A stretch of 64,000 nucleotides of DNA. Source: Pseudomonadota bacterium. GTDB lineage: Bacteria; Pseudomonadota; Alphaproteobacteria; Acetobacterales; Acetobacteraceae. The notes below the pieces were generated by a model. That model worked only from the letters and a program-made list of their open reading frames with translations. It had not been told where the DNA came from and searched no databases. The position numbers were made by a program, and so were the translations under genes. Location of the stretch: positions 62,001-126,000 of the forward strand of contig JAJZES010000033.1 of NCBI GenBank assembly GCA_021845985.1, written 5' to 3'. This document shows positions 38,187-47,733 of this stretch, piece after piece. Each line of letters opens with the position of its first letter. The first letter of the stretch is position 1.

Positions 38187-39242
38187 GTGCCGCCTCCGTC
38201 CCGCCCGCTGAGCATCGTCCATGTCGGCAACTTCCCGTTCGGGCTGAAGCCCGGCTTTCAGCACGGCGTCGCCGTCAAGCTGTCGAACGGTTTGATCCGC
38301 AACGGGCATCTGGTGCTGAACTTTTCCGACCGCGATATCGCCCGCGCGGTCGCCCCGTTCGGCGCGCGCAAGCTCGGGCGGGCGCCGGCCAATGCGGCGC
38401 TGATCGCGTTCTGCCGCCATCACCGCCCGGAGGTGCTGCTGCTTGGCCACGCAGATGTGATCGCCGCCGAGACGGTGGCGGGCATCCGCGCGGCGCTGCC
38501 GGGGCTGAAGGTGGCGCAGTGGAACGTCGATCCGCTGTTCGAGCCGGACAATCTGCGGCGGATCGAAAGCAAGATGGCGGTTGTCGATGCGACCTTCGTG
38601 TCCACCGCCGGGGCGCCGATGATGGCGCTGCGCGCCGGCGGGCGGCGCGTCGCCTTCCTGCCCAACCCGGCCGACATCTCGATCGAGCGCGGGCGCGCCG
38701 ATTGTGCCGATGTGCTGCCGTACGACGTGTTCTATGCCTGCGGCCATCCGTCGCGGCCGTTGCGACATATTTGCGGGCGCGACTGGGACATGGAGGATTT
38801 CTGGCGCCGCCTGCTGGCGCGGCTGCCGGGGGCGCGGGCGCTGCTCGGCGGGCTGCTCGGGCAGCCGCGCATCGCCGGCGCGGCCTATCAGACGGCGCTG
38901 GAAAGCTGCGCCCTCGGGCTGAACGTCAGCCGCCGGCCGGATCATTTCCTCTACAGCTCGGACCGGATCGCGCAGCTCGCCGGCAACGGGCTGGTCGTGC
39001 TGATGGAGCGGACGACCGGCTATGGCGAGATTTTCGGCGAGGACGAGATGGGATTTTTTTCGTCGTTCGACGAACTGGTCGATGTCGTCGCGCGGCTGAT
39101 CGGCGACCCGGCGCGGCGGCGGGCGGTGGCGGCGGCGGGGCGGGCGCGCTACCTCGCGCTGTTCAACGAGCGGGCGGTCGCCGCCCGGCTGCTGGCGATT
39201 CTGACCGGCGCCGCGGACCAGGACGCGCTGCCGTGGCAGTGA
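38187..39242 (+). CDS. glycosyltransferase, GT-B type (CgeB-like)
   Basis: 351 aa from GTG 38187. The N-terminal SIVHVGNFPFGLKPGFQHG starts a Rossmann fold, and the C-terminal half has RPDHFLYSSDRIAQLAGNG (about residues 250-268) followed by a long helix and FNERAVAARLLAIL. This is the glycosyl_transf 1-2 pattern seen in CgeB and related spore-coat or LPS enzymes. The sugar and acceptor are unknown. It overlaps the O-antigen-ligase-like gene by 4 nt, suggesting a surface polysaccharide role. Confidence 0.8.
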   Translation: MPPPSRPLSIVHVGNFPFGLKPGFQHGVAVKLSNGLIRNGHLVLNFSDRDIARAVAPFGARKLGRAPANAALIAFCRHHRPEVLLLGHADVIAAETVAGIRAALPGLKVAQWNVDPLFEPDNLRRIESKMAVVDATFVSTAGAPMMALRAGGRRVAFLPNPADISIERGRADCADVLPYDVFYACGHPSRPLRHICGRDWDMEDFWRRLLARLPGARALLGGLLGQPRIAGAAYQTALESCALGLNVSRRPDHFLYSSDRIAQLAGNGLVVLMERTTGYGEIFGEDEMGFFSSFDELVDVVARLIGDPARRRAVAAAGRARYLALFNERAVAARLLAILTGAADQDALPWQ

Positions 39243-40360
39243 TGCTGCTGGCGGTGATCGCCGCCGGCTTCGTGGTCACCCCGGAGCCGCTGTGGGCGAT
39301 GCTGTTTTACCTCGGCGTGCTGCTGCCCTGGCTGTGGCACAGCGTCGCGCGCCGGCACCAGCCGCCGCGGCTGAGCATGGCCGGCCCCGGCGAACTGGCC
39401 GGCGTCGCCTTGATCGGCTGGTTCACCCTGACGACGCTGTGGGATCACGCTGCCGGGCCGCAGCTCGGCGCGCATCTGATCTGGCTGTGGAACGGTCTCA
39501 ACACGCTCGCGTTCTTTCTCGTCGCCGCGGCGGTGCTGCGCGCCCCGGCCAGCCGCGAGCGGCTGACGGACCTGCTGATCGGCTTCGGTCTGCTCAATAT
39601 CGCCAGTGCCGTGCTGCATCTGCTGGTGGTCGGCGGAGTGGCGGAGCTGCGCATGAACGGTTGGGCGGAGACCCGCCACCCGATCCTCGGCGCGGCGATG
39701 ATCGGCCTGTGCGTCATCCTCGCCGCGGCGCGGCTGCTGCAGCGGCGGCAGGTGTGGATGAGCGGGGCGATGCTGCTGGCCGGCATGGCCTTCATCCTGG
39801 CCACCGGCAGTCGTGGACCGCTGTTCGCGGTGCTCGGCGGTCTGGCGGTGCTGCTGCTCGGCCAGCACCGGCGGCTGCTGGCGGCGGCCGGCGGGCTGAC
39901 GGCGCTGCTGCTGGTGGCCGGGTTTGCCGTGCCGGGCGCGGCGCAACTGGTGCAGGAGCGGCTGCTGGCGCGCGGCTGGTCGAACCGGCTCGACATCTGG
40001 CGGCTGGCCGTGGCCGAGATCGGCCGGCGTCCGCTGTTCGGCTACGGCCCCTCGGCGCGGCTGGATCGGGCGGTCGATAACTTCCCCCACGATCTTTTTC
40101 TGTCCACCCTGTTCTACAGCGGCGCGGTCGGTCTGCTGCTGCTGCTGCTGCTGTTCGCCGCCGCGGCGCGGGCGGCGTGGCGGGCGCGCGGCGGCGACCG
40201 CTGGACGCTGCTGGCGCTGCTTGCCAACACGCTGCTCAACGGCGTTTCCGACCTTAGCCAAGTGACCAAGGGACCCAGCCCGATGTGGTACATCTTCTGG
40301 CTCCCGGTGGTGCTGGCGCTCAGCCGGGAGCGCCAGCCGCCGGGGTCTCAGACCACCTGA
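39239..40360 (+). CDS. O-antigen ligase-like (Wzy_C) membrane protein
   Basis: 373 aa, multi-spanning, with about ten hydrophobic segments. The family region contains ILATGSRGPLFAVLGGLAVL (about residues 183-202) and the periplasmic-loop signature GRRPLFGYGPSARLDRA...FPHDLFLSTLFYSG. O-antigen ligase and polymerase proteins join or extend surface polysaccharide. The start is most likely GTG 39239, overlapping the glycosyltransferase stop (GTGA); GTG 39233 and ATG 39242 are alternatives. It converges with and overlaps the pyruvate-oxidase-like gene by 13 nt. Confidence 0.82.
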   Translation: MMLLAVIAAGFVVTPEPLWAMLFYLGVLLPWLWHSVARRHQPPRLSMAGPGELAGVALIGWFTLTTLWDHAAGPQLGAHLIWLWNGLNTLAFFLVAAAVLRAPASRERLTDLLIGFGLLNIASAVLHLLVVGGVAELRMNGWAETRHPILGAAMIGLCVILAAARLLQRRQVWMSGAMLLAGMAFILATGSRGPLFAVLGGLAVLLLGQHRRLLAAAGGLTALLLVAGFAVPGAAQLVQERLLARGWSNRLDIWRLAVAEIGRRPLFGYGPSARLDRAVDNFPHDLFLSTLFYSGAVGLLLLLLLFAAAARAAWRARGGDRWTLLALLANTLLNGVSDLSQVTKGPSPMWYIFWLPVVLALSRERQPPGSQTT

Positions 40361-42102
40361 CGCACCGTGTCGGAGGCGAGCGTCAGGGCGATGCGGCGCC
40401 GCGCCGGCATGCCGTGCGCCATCGCCTCGGCCATCTGCGCCGCCTGGTTGAGCGTCGCCTTGGGCGGCAGCGGCGGCTCGTGCGGATCGACCACCGCCTC
40501 GATCAGCACCGGACCCGGCGTTGCCATCGCCTGCGCCATCGCCTCGGCGCAATCCTCCGGCCGCTCGATCGTCACCGCGGACAGGCCGAAGCCGCGCGCC
40601 ACGGCGGCGAAATCAATCGGCTGCAGATCGGCGCCGTAGTCGGGATTGCCGAGGAACACCGTCTGTTCCCATTTGGTCAGCGCCAGGGTGTTGTTCTTGA
40701 TGACGAGGATTTTCAGGTCGAGCGCGTGGCGCGCCACCGTCGCCAGTTCGCCGATCAGCGACGACAGCGCACCGTCGCCGGTGATGCAGACAGTGGTGCG
40801 GGCGGGATGGGCCAGCGCGCCGGCAATGGCGATCGGCAATGCCGCGCCCATCGTCGCCAGGGTGCCCGGCCAGGCAAAGCGCATCTCGCCGCGCATGCGC
40901 AGATAGCGCGCCGACCAGGTGGTGGTGGCGCCGTTATCGACGGCGACCAGCGCATCCGCCGGCAACACCCGGTCGAGCTCGCGCAGCACCAGTTGCGGCT
41001 TCATCGGCGTATCGCCGCGCGTCGCCTGTTTTTCCAGCTCGTCCTGCCATTCCAGCACGCCGGTCCGCGCCTGCTCGATGAACAGCAGATCGTCATGCCG
41101 CTCCAGCCGCGGCAGCAGGGCGCGCAGCACCGCGGCGGCGTCGCCGGCGAGGCCGACCTCGGCGGGAACCCGCAGGCCGATGCGGCCGGGGTCGATGTCG
41201 ATCTGCACCACGCGGGCGAGGCCGGGGCGCGGGTAATATTCGAGATAGGGGAACAGGCTGCCGACGATCAGCAACGTGTCGCAGCCCTCCATCGCATCCT
41301 GCGCCGGGCGGCTGCCGAGCAGGCCGGGGGTGCCGACGAGATAGCGGTTGTCGTCGGCGAGGATGCCCTTGCCGAGCAACGCCTCGGCCACCGGGGCGGC
41401 GAGGCGCTCGGCGGTCTCGGCGATCTCGGCACGCGCGCCGAGCGCCCCCTGACCGGCCAGGATGCAGATGCGGCGGCCGTCATTGAGCAGGGCAGCGGCG
41501 CGGGCGAGGTCGGCCTCGGCCGGCAGCGCCGCGCTGGGTCCGGGGCCGGGCGGGGCGAGCGGCGCGGCGGCGCGATGGGCGCGCACCGAGCGGCCGAGCG
41601 GCGCCAACTGAATGTCGATCGGCACCGTCAGATGGGCGACGGCGCGGCGGGTGACGGCGGTGCGGCAGGCGAGATCGGCGACGCGCTCGGCATGGCCCGG
41701 CCCCATCACCCGCACGCTGTAGGCGGCGACATCGGCGAACAGATGGTCGAGCTCGACATCCTGCTGGGCATGCGTGCCGATCAGGTCGTGGTACTGCATG
41801 CCGGTGATTGCCAGCACCGGCTGGAAATCGAACCTGGCGTCGTAGAGGCCGGTGAGCAGGCGGATGCCGCCCGGCCCGGCGGTGGCGAGGCAGACGCCGA
41901 GCCGTCCGGTGAAGCGGGCATGGCCGCAGGCGGCCAGCGCCGCCGCCTCCTCATGGCGGGTCTGGATGAAGGCGACCTCGTCGCGCCGCTTGCGCAGCGC
42001 CTCCATGATGCCGTTGATGGCGTCACCCGGAATGCCGAACACCACGCTGACACCCCAGTTGATGAGTGTCTGCACGATCACGTCGCCCGCCGTCTCAACC
42101 AT
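40348..42102 (-). CDS. thiamine pyrophosphate-dependent enzyme, pyruvate oxidase/dehydrogenase-like
   Basis: 584 aa with the three domains of the acetolactate-synthase superfamily. The TPP motif is GDGALSSLIGEL through VIKNN, near residues 435-465. The N-terminus VIVQTLINWGVSVVFGIPGD has the catalytic Glu in FIQTRHEEAAAL (about residue 48-53). It most resembles PoxB-type (pyruvate to acetate and CO2) proteins of alphaproteobacteria. A membrane-binding C-terminal helix as in E. coli PoxB is not obvious. The start is ATG 42102; the longer upstream open frame is antisense to hfq. Confidence 0.83.
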   Translation of the reverse strand: MVETAGDVIVQTLINWGVSVVFGIPGDAINGIMEALRKRRDEVAFIQTRHEEAAALAACGHARFTGRLGVCLATAGPGGIRLLTGLYDARFDFQPVLAITGMQYHDLIGTHAQQDVELDHLFADVAAYSVRVMGPGHAERVADLACRTAVTRRAVAHLTVPIDIQLAPLGRSVRAHRAAAPLAPPGPGPSAALPAEADLARAAALLNDGRRICILAGQGALGARAEIAETAERLAAPVAEALLGKGILADDNRYLVGTPGLLGSRPAQDAMEGCDTLLIVGSLFPYLEYYPRPGLARVVQIDIDPGRIGLRVPAEVGLAGDAAAVLRALLPRLERHDDLLFIEQARTGVLEWQDELEKQATRGDTPMKPQLVLRELDRVLPADALVAVDNGATTTWSARYLRMRGEMRFAWPGTLATMGAALPIAIAGALAHPARTTVCITGDGALSSLIGELATVARHALDLKILVIKNNTLALTKWEQTVFLGNPDYGADLQPIDFAAVARGFGLSAVTIERPEDCAEAMAQAMATPGPVLIEAVVDPHEPPLPPKATLNQAAQMAEAMAHGMPARRRIALTLASDTVRQVV

Positions 42103-42414
42103 GGCCAACCCCCGGTACCTGGTGGGGCAAACAGGGCGCAAGTCGTCCAGTTCCCGCAGACAACGTCGCAGTATCGCGACCGATTCTCTGTCGTAGTGAC
42201 GTGGCCGCCGGGGTTGCCGCCCGCCCGCGATGGCGACTGGAAAAGCCGGCCGCCGCGGATTATATGGCAAGCTTAACTGCCGCTCCGGGGTACACGGGTT
42301 CGTGTGCTTGCGGAAGAGCGGATGGCGACTAAATTTGGTGACATGCTTCGGCCGGCGACGGCACGGGGCGCGGCGCCAGGGCGGATCAGAAGACAGAACA
42401 AGAGGAATCACCTC
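42103..42414. other. divergent promoter region between the TPP enzyme and hfq
   Basis: 312 nt. The likely hfq Shine-Dalgarno AGAGGA lies just before 42415. ATTATATGG near 42260 is the only A/T-rich -10-like stretch. An in-frame ATG upstream of hfq at 42322 is not supported by the Hfq family. No further gene is seen. Confidence 0.5.
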
Positions 42415-42744
42415 GTGGCGAATGAGAAGTCGCAGAACGTTCAGGACGTGTTCCTGAACCATGTGCGCAAAAACAAGACTCCGGTCACCGTGTTTTTGGT
42501 GAACGGCGTCAAGCTCCAGGGCATCATCACTTGGTTCGACAATTTTTCGGTACTGCTGCGGCGGGACGGGCATACCCAGCTCGTCTACAAGCATGCCATC
42601 AGCACGGTGATGCCGGGCGCGCCGATCCAGTTGTTCGACGCGGCGCGGCCGGAAGGGTCGGCGACCACGCTGACCATCGGCCAGCGCGACAGTGGGCTGC
42701 GCGAGAGCAGCCAGCGGGAGGCGGCGCCTGCCGGCGGTGACTGA
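42415..42744 (+). CDS. hfq: RNA-binding protein Hfq
   Basis: 109 aa from GTG 42415, with AGAGGA eight bases upstream. The Sm1 motif [20 protein letters not shown] (about residues 19-38) and the Sm2 motif [11 protein letters not shown] (about 60-70) are intact. The C-terminal extension is short and polar. Hfq hexamers pair small RNAs with mRNAs. The gene overlaps hflX by 8 nt, the conserved hfq-hflX order. Confidence 0.96.
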   Translation: MANEKSQNVQDVFLNHVRKNKTPVTVFLVNGVKLQGIITWFDNFSVLLRRDGHTQLVYKHAISTVMPGAPIQLFDAARPEGSATTLTIGQRDSGLRESSQREAAPAGGD

Positions 42745-44017
42745 GGCGGCTGGCACGCCGACGCGCGCCGCAGTCTTGCTGCCCTGGACACGCCCGGATC
42801 AGTCGGGCGAGGCGACGCGCGCGGCCGGCGCGCGGCTTGCCGAAGCAGTCGGGCTGACCGCCTCGATCGGCCTCGTCGTGGTCCATTCCGCGATCCTGCC
42901 GTTGCGCGGGATGCGCCCGGCGACGCTGTTCGGCACCGGCCAGGTCGAGGCGCAGGGCGTGGCGATGCAGGCGCAGGAGGTCACCGTCGCGGTTGTCGAT
43001 GCGCAACTCGGGCCGGTGCAGCAGCGCAACCTTGAGCGCGCCTGGGGCTGCAAGGTTATCGACCGCACCGGCCTCATTCTGGAAATCTTCGGCGAGCGGG
43101 CGCGCACCAGCGAGGGCACGCTGCAGGTCGAACTGGCCCATCTGGAATACCAGCGCAGCCGGCTGGTCCGCTCCTGGACCCATCTCGAACGCCAGCGTGG
43201 CGGCTTCGGCTTCCTCGGCGGGCCGGGCGAGACGCAGATCGAGGCGGATCGGCGGTTGATCGGCGACCGCATCGTGCGGCTCAAGCGCGAACTGGAACAG
43301 GTGCGGCGGACCCGCGCGCTGCACCGGACGGCGCGGCGGCGGGTGCCGTTCCCGGTGGTGGCGCTGGTCGGCTACACCAATGCCGGCAAATCGACGCTGT
43401 TCAACGCGCTGACCGGCGCCGAGGTAGTGGCGCGCGACCAGCTTTTCGCCACGCTCGATCCGACCATGCGCGGCCTGCGGCTGCCGTCCGGCCGGCGCGC
43501 CATTCTCTCCGACACCGTTGGCTTCATCAGCGAACTGCCGACCGAACTGGTCGCCGCCTTCCGCGCCACGCTTGAGGAGGTGGCCGAAGCCGACGTAATC
43601 CTGCATGTCCGCGACATCTCCCACCCCGACAGCGCGGCGCAGCGCGGCGACGTGGTGGCGGTGCTCGACGGCATGGTCGAGGACGGCGTGCTCGATGCCG
43701 ACTGGCAGGACCGCAGCATCGAGGTGCTGAACAAGGCCGATCTGCTCGGCGGCGTCGCCGCGGTGCCGCCGCGCGGCGCGGCGGTCGCGGTGTCGGCGGT
43801 TACCGGCGAGGGATTGCCCGGCCTGCGTGCGGCGATCGACGCCCGCATCTCGCTGGGCATGGAGGTCGCCGACTACGCGCTGGCGCATGCCGACGGGGCG
43901 CGGCTGGCCTGGCTCTATGAGCACGGCGAGGTGCTGGCGCGCGACGATGCCGATGACGCGGTGCACGTGCGGGTGCGCCTGCTGCCGGCTGACCGGGCGC
44001 GATTCGAGCGGCCATGA
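42737..44017 (+). CDS. hflX: ribosome-splitting GTPase HflX
   Basis: 426 aa from GTG 42737, overlapping hfq. The N-terminal glycine-rich ATP-associated domain contains [11 protein letters not shown]; the G domain has the P-loop GYTNAGKST (about residues 211-219), DTVGFI (G3) and NKAD (G4). A basic coiled linker (about 150-200) precedes the G domain. HflX splits stalled ribosomes after heat or other stress. It overlaps the next gene by 4 nt. Confidence 0.95.
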   Translation: MTEAAGTPTRAAVLLPWTRPDQSGEATRAAGARLAEAVGLTASIGLVVVHSAILPLRGMRPATLFGTGQVEAQGVAMQAQEVTVAVVDAQLGPVQQRNLERAWGCKVIDRTGLILEIFGERARTSEGTLQVELAHLEYQRSRLVRSWTHLERQRGGFGFLGGPGETQIEADRRLIGDRIVRLKRELEQVRRTRALHRTARRRVPFPVVALVGYTNAGKSTLFNALTGAEVVARDQLFATLDPTMRGLRLPSGRRAILSDTVGFISELPTELVAAFRATLEEVAEADVILHVRDISHPDSAAQRGDVVAVLDGMVEDGVLDADWQDRSIEVLNKADLLGGVAAVPPRGAAVAVSAVTGEGLPGLRAAIDARISLGMEVADYALAHADGARLAWLYEHGEVLARDDADDAVHVRVRLLPADRARFERP

Positions 44018-44844
44018 GCGGGCTGACGCTGGGCGATGCGGCGGCGCTGGCCGGGCTGCTGCGCGCGGCGGCGCGGGCGGAGATCATGCCGCGCTTCCGC
44101 CGGCTCGGCGCCGGTGACGTGCGCAGCAAATCCGGGCCGCTCGATCTGGTCACGGTGGCCGACGAAGCGGCCGAGCGGATGATCACCGCCGGGCTGCACG
44201 CGCTGTTCCCCGGCGCCGTGGTGGTCGGCGAGGAAGCCGCCGCCGCCGATGCCGGGTTGATCGGGCGGCTGGCCGGGGCCGATCTGGCCTTCGTCGTCGA
44301 TCCGGTGGACGGCACCGCCAACTACGCCGCCGGCCTGCCGCTGTTCGGCTGCATGGTGGCGGCGGTGGTGCGCGGCGAGGTCGCTGCGGCGGTGATCCAC
44401 GACCCGCTCGGCGACGACAGCGCCATCGCGGTGCGCGGCGAAGGCGCCTGGATCGAAACGGCGGACGGACGCCGCGAGGACCTGCACGTCGCCGCCGCGG
44501 TGCCGACGGCGGAGATGACCGGCGCGGCGTCGTGGCGCTTCCTGCCGCCCGAACAACGGGCACGTGTGGCGCGCAATCTGCCGCGCGTCGGCTCGGCGTT
44601 CGATTTCCGCTGCGCCGCGCATCAGTACCGCATGCTGGCGGCGGGGCATTGCCATTTCATGCTGTTCAACCGGCTGATGCCGTGGGATCACGCCCCCGGC
44701 TGGCTGCTGCACCGCGAGGCCGGCGGCTATTCGGCGCGCTTCGACGGCTCGCCCTACCGCCCGACGCAGACCGGCGGCGGCCTGATCTGCACGCCGGATG
44801 AGGCGAGTTTCGTGGCGCTGCGGGCGGCATTGCTGGAATTCTGA
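44014..44844 (+). CDS. inositol monophosphatase family protein
   Basis: 276 aa starting at an overlap of 4 nt with hflX. The metal motifs are DLVTVADEAAER, GEEAA, DPVDGTANYAAGLP (about residues 95-108) and WDHAPGWLLHREAGG. Closest in pattern to 3'(2'),5'-bisphosphate or histidinol-phosphate type members, but not decidable by eye. It differs clearly from the SuhB-like protein at 7481. It is likely cotranscribed with hfq-hflX and ends 5 nt from the convergent mazG. Confidence 0.88.
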   Translation: MSGLTLGDAAALAGLLRAAARAEIMPRFRRLGAGDVRSKSGPLDLVTVADEAAERMITAGLHALFPGAVVVGEEAAAADAGLIGRLAGADLAFVVDPVDGTANYAAGLPLFGCMVAAVVRGEVAAAVIHDPLGDDSAIAVRGEGAWIETADGRREDLHVAAAVPTAEMTGAASWRFLPPEQRARVARNLPRVGSAFDFRCAAHQYRMLAAGHCHFMLFNRLMPWDHAPGWLLHREAGGYSARFDGSPYRPTQTGGGLICTPDEASFVALRAALLEF

Positions 44845-44849
44845 GCGGT

Positions 44850-45671
44850 TCAGCCGCGCTCGCGCGCCTTGGCCGCCTGCCACTCGGTTTCCATTTCCGC
44901 CAGCGTCGCTTCCGCCGGCGTGCGTCCCTCGGCCGCCAGCGCCGCCTCGATGGCGCCGAAGCGGCGGGCGAATTTGGTGTTGGCGTCGCGCAGGCAGGTT
45001 TCCGGGTCGAGGCCGAGTTTGCGGGCGAGGTTGGCCAGCACGAACAGCAGGTCGCCCATCTCGTCTGCCAGCCGCGCCGGGTCAGCGCCGGGCAGTTCGG
45101 CGCGCAGCTCCGCCGCCTCCTCGGCCAGCTTGTCCAGCACCGCGGCGGCGTCCGGCCAGTCGAAGCCGACGCGGGCGGCGCGCGCCGTCAGCTTCGTCGC
45201 GCGGGTCAGGCCGGGCAGCCCGAGTGGAATGCCGGCGAGCGTCCCGGTCTCCGCCCGTGCCGCGCGTTCGGCGCGTTTCTGCGCCTCCCAGGCGCGCGAC
45301 TGCGCCGCGGCATCGCGCGCCGCGGCGGCGCCGAACACATGCGGATGGCGGCGCACCATCTTGTCGGCGATGGCGGCGGCCACCTCGGCGAAGCCGAAGC
45401 GCCCCGCCTCCTCGGCCATGCGGGCGTGATAGACGACCTGAAACAGCAGATCGCCGAGCTCGTCCGGCAGCGCGGCAAAATCCCGCCGGGCGATGGCGTC
45501 GGCCACTTCATACGCTTCCTCGATCGTATAGGGCGCGATGCTGGCGAAATCCTGGTCACGGTCCCACGGGCACCCGGTGTCGGGCGCGCGCAGCGCCGCC
45601 ATGATGTCGAGCAGGCGGCGCAGTTCGGTTTCAGCGGCTGACGGCACGGGCGACTCCCTCGCGACAGACAT
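44850..45671 (-). CDS. mazG: nucleoside triphosphate pyrophosphohydrolase MazG
   Basis: 273 aa with two MazG domains. The N-terminal one has the metal-binding pattern EEAYEV ... DELGDLLFQVV (about residues 50-80), the C-terminal one EEAAEL ... DEMGDLLFVLAN (about 185-215). It hydrolyses canonical or aberrant NTPs to NMP and pyrophosphate, and can lower (p)ppGpp-linked toxicity. Length and domain order match E. coli MazG (263 aa). It ends beside the inositol monophosphatase gene. Confidence 0.95.
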   Translation of the reverse strand: MSVARESPVPSAAETELRRLLDIMAALRAPDTGCPWDRDQDFASIAPYTIEEAYEVADAIARRDFAALPDELGDLLFQVVYHARMAEEAGRFGFAEVAAAIADKMVRRHPHVFGAAAARDAAAQSRAWEAQKRAERAARAETGTLAGIPLGLPGLTRATKLTARAARVGFDWPDAAAVLDKLAEEAAELRAELPGADPARLADEMGDLLFVLANLARKLGLDPETCLRDANTKFARRFGAIEAALAAEGRTPAEATLAEMETEWQAAKARERG

Positions 45672-45771
45672 GACGTAGCCGCTTGCCGCGCATGGCCCAA
45701 GCAGGTGCCTGCTTGGCAGGGCGGCGCGGCCGGCGCAGGCTGCACGCCATCAACATCGAAGGGAGGACCGC

Positions 45772-46716
45772 ATGGCCCGTATCGCCATCGTCGGAGCGGG
45801 GTTCATCGGCCGCGCCTGGGCGATCACCTATGCCCGCGCCGGGCACGAAATCCGGTTGTGGGACACGCGGCCGGAGGCGGCGCAGGCGGCGCTCGGCTAT
45901 ATCGACGCGCTGCTGCCCGATCTCGCCGCCAACGGCCTGCTCGATGAGCCGCCGGCGACGGTGCGGGCGCGCATGACGCCGTATGGCGAGCTGGCCGCCG
46001 CCCTCGACGGTGCCGCGCATGTGCAGGAAAGCACGTTCGAGGACGTGGCGACCAAGCGGCAGATCTTCGCCGATCTCGACCGGCTCGCCGCGCCGGCGAC
46101 GGTGCTGGCCAGTTCGACCTCGGCGATCCTGCCGAGCCTGTTCACCGACCATCTGGCCGGCCGCGCCCGCTGCCTCGTCGTCCATCCGATCAACCCGCCT
46201 TATGTCATCCCCGCTGTCGAGGTGGTGCCGGCGCCGTGGACCGATCCCGAGGTGGTCGCGCGCACCGCCGCCTTCCTGCGCGCCGCCGGCCATGCGCCGA
46301 TCGTGATGAAGCGCGAACTCGACGGCTTCGTGATGAACCGGATGCAGGCGGCGCTGCTGGCCGAGGCTTTCCGGCTGGTCGAGGACGGCTATGCGACGAT
46401 CGAGGACATCGACATCGGGCTGCGCGAGGGGCTGGCGCTGCGCTGGAGCTTCATGGGGCCGTTCGAGACCATCGACCTCAACGCCCCGGCCGGGGTGCGC
46501 GACTACATCGCCCGCTATGCGCCGTTCTTCCGCCGCCTGGAGGCCGATTTCGCCCGCAGCCCGGCGTGGTCCGGCGCCGGGCTGGACGCGATCGAGGGCG
46601 CGCGCCGCGACGTGCTGCCGGCCGACAAGCTGGTCGAGCGGCAGGCTTGGCGCGACCGGCGGCTGATGGCATTGGCGGCGCACAAGCGCCGCGCGGCGCG
46701 CGACATCGGCGCCTAA
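45772..46716 (+). CDS. 3-hydroxyacyl-CoA dehydrogenase family, likely carnitine 3-dehydrogenase
   Basis: 314 aa. NAD-binding GAGFIGRAW (residues 8-16), VQESTFEDVATKRQIFADLD (about 83-102) and HPINPPYVIPAVEVVPAPWT (about 142-161) fit the lambda-crystallin / L-carnitine dehydrogenase branch. The following gene is a beta-keto acid cleavage enzyme, the known next step after carnitine oxidation to 3-dehydrocarnitine. The carnitine assignment is an inference from this pairing. Confidence 0.75.
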   Translation: MARIAIVGAGFIGRAWAITYARAGHEIRLWDTRPEAAQAALGYIDALLPDLAANGLLDEPPATVRARMTPYGELAAALDGAAHVQESTFEDVATKRQIFADLDRLAAPATVLASSTSAILPSLFTDHLAGRARCLVVHPINPPYVIPAVEVVPAPWTDPEVVARTAAFLRAAGHAPIVMKRELDGFVMNRMQAALLAEAFRLVEDGYATIEDIDIGLREGLALRWSFMGPFETIDLNAPAGVRDYIARYAPFFRRLEADFARSPAWSGAGLDAIEGARRDVLPADKLVERQAWRDRRLMALAAHKRRAARDIGA

Positions 46717-46734
46717 CAGGGAAGTCTCAGAACG

Positions 46735-47667
46735 ATGGCGAGAACATCGAAGGTCATCATCACCTGCGCGGTGACCGGCGCGATCCATACCCCGACGATG
46801 TCGCCGCATCTGCCGGTGACGCCCGACGAGATCGCGGCGGCGGCGGTCGGCGCGGCGCAAGCCGGGGCGGCGATCATCCATCTGCACGCCCGCGACCCCG
46901 AGACCGGCCGGCCGGATCAGTCGGCCGAGGCGTTCGGCCGCTTCCTGCCGCGGATCAAGCAGCAGACCGCGGCGGTGGTGAACATCACCACCGGCGGCGC
47001 GCCGGGCATGACGCTGGAGCAGCGGCTGCGGCCGGCGACCACGTTCCGCCCGGAGGTGGCGTCGCTCAACATGGGGTCGATGAATTTCGGCCTGTTCCCC
47101 ATGCTCAACCGCTACAAGGAATGGCAGCACGACTGGGAGCCGGCGGCGCTGGAGGCCTCGCGAGACATCGTCTTCCGCAACACCTTCAAGGATATCGAGA
47201 CGGTGTTGCGGACGCTGGGCGATGCCGGCACGCGCTTTGAGTTCGAGTGCTACGACACCGCGCATCTGTACAATCTGGCGCATTTCCTCGATCGCGGCCT
47301 GGTGCGGGCGCCGCTGTTCGTGCAGACGGTGTTCGGCATCCTCGGCGGCATCGGCGCCCACCCGGACGACGTGATGCACATGAAGCGCACGGCGGACCGG
47401 CTGTTCGGGTCGCAGTACAAATGGTCGGTGCTCGGCGCCGGGCGCAACCAGTTGCCGGTGGCGGCGATGTCGGCGGCGATGGGCGGCAATGTCCGCGTCG
47501 GGCTGGAGGACAGTCTGTGGGCCGGCCCCGGCCAGTTGGCGACCTCGAACGCGCAGCAGGTGACGCTGGTGCGTCAGATCATCGAGGGACTGGGGCTGCA
47601 GGTGGCGACGCCGGACGAGGCGCGGGAGATTCTGGAGCTGAAGGGCGGCGACAAGGTGGCGTTCTGA
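46735..47667 (+). CDS. beta-keto acid cleavage enzyme (BKACE)
   Basis: 310 aa, TIM-barrel Zn enzyme. IITCAVTGAIHTP, HLHARDPETGRPDQS (Zn-binding His-x-His, about residues 42-56), FECYDTAHLYN and GIGAHPDDVMHM match the family (formerly DUF849, Kce). BKACE members condense a beta-keto acid with acetyl-CoA to give acetoacetate and a new acyl-CoA. With a carnitine-type dehydrogenase directly upstream (18-nt gap) the substrate is probably 3-dehydrocarnitine, giving betainyl-CoA. No thioesterase is adjacent. Confidence 0.87.
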   Translation: MARTSKVIITCAVTGAIHTPTMSPHLPVTPDEIAAAAVGAAQAGAAIIHLHARDPETGRPDQSAEAFGRFLPRIKQQTAAVVNITTGGAPGMTLEQRLRPATTFRPEVASLNMGSMNFGLFPMLNRYKEWQHDWEPAALEASRDIVFRNTFKDIETVLRTLGDAGTRFEFECYDTAHLYNLAHFLDRGLVRAPLFVQTVFGILGGIGAHPDDVMHMKRTADRLFGSQYKWSVLGAGRNQLPVAAMSAAMGGNVRVGLEDSLWAGPGQLATSNAQQVTLVRQIIEGLGLQVATPDEAREILELKGGDKVAF

Positions 47668-47692
47668 AGCGCCGGCGCGTGACGCAATGAGC

Positions 47693-47728
47693 CGAGGTCG
47701 ATGTCCGCCGGCGCGGGCATCGACCTCG
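47693..47728. terminator. convergent hairpin terminator
   Basis: 11-bp perfect stem CGAGGTCGATG / CATCGACCTCG with a GC-rich 14-nt loop, between the BKACE gene and the leftward binding-protein gene. It lacks a U-tract but its position suits a bidirectional terminator. Confidence 0.6.
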
Positions 47729-47733
47729 CAGGG

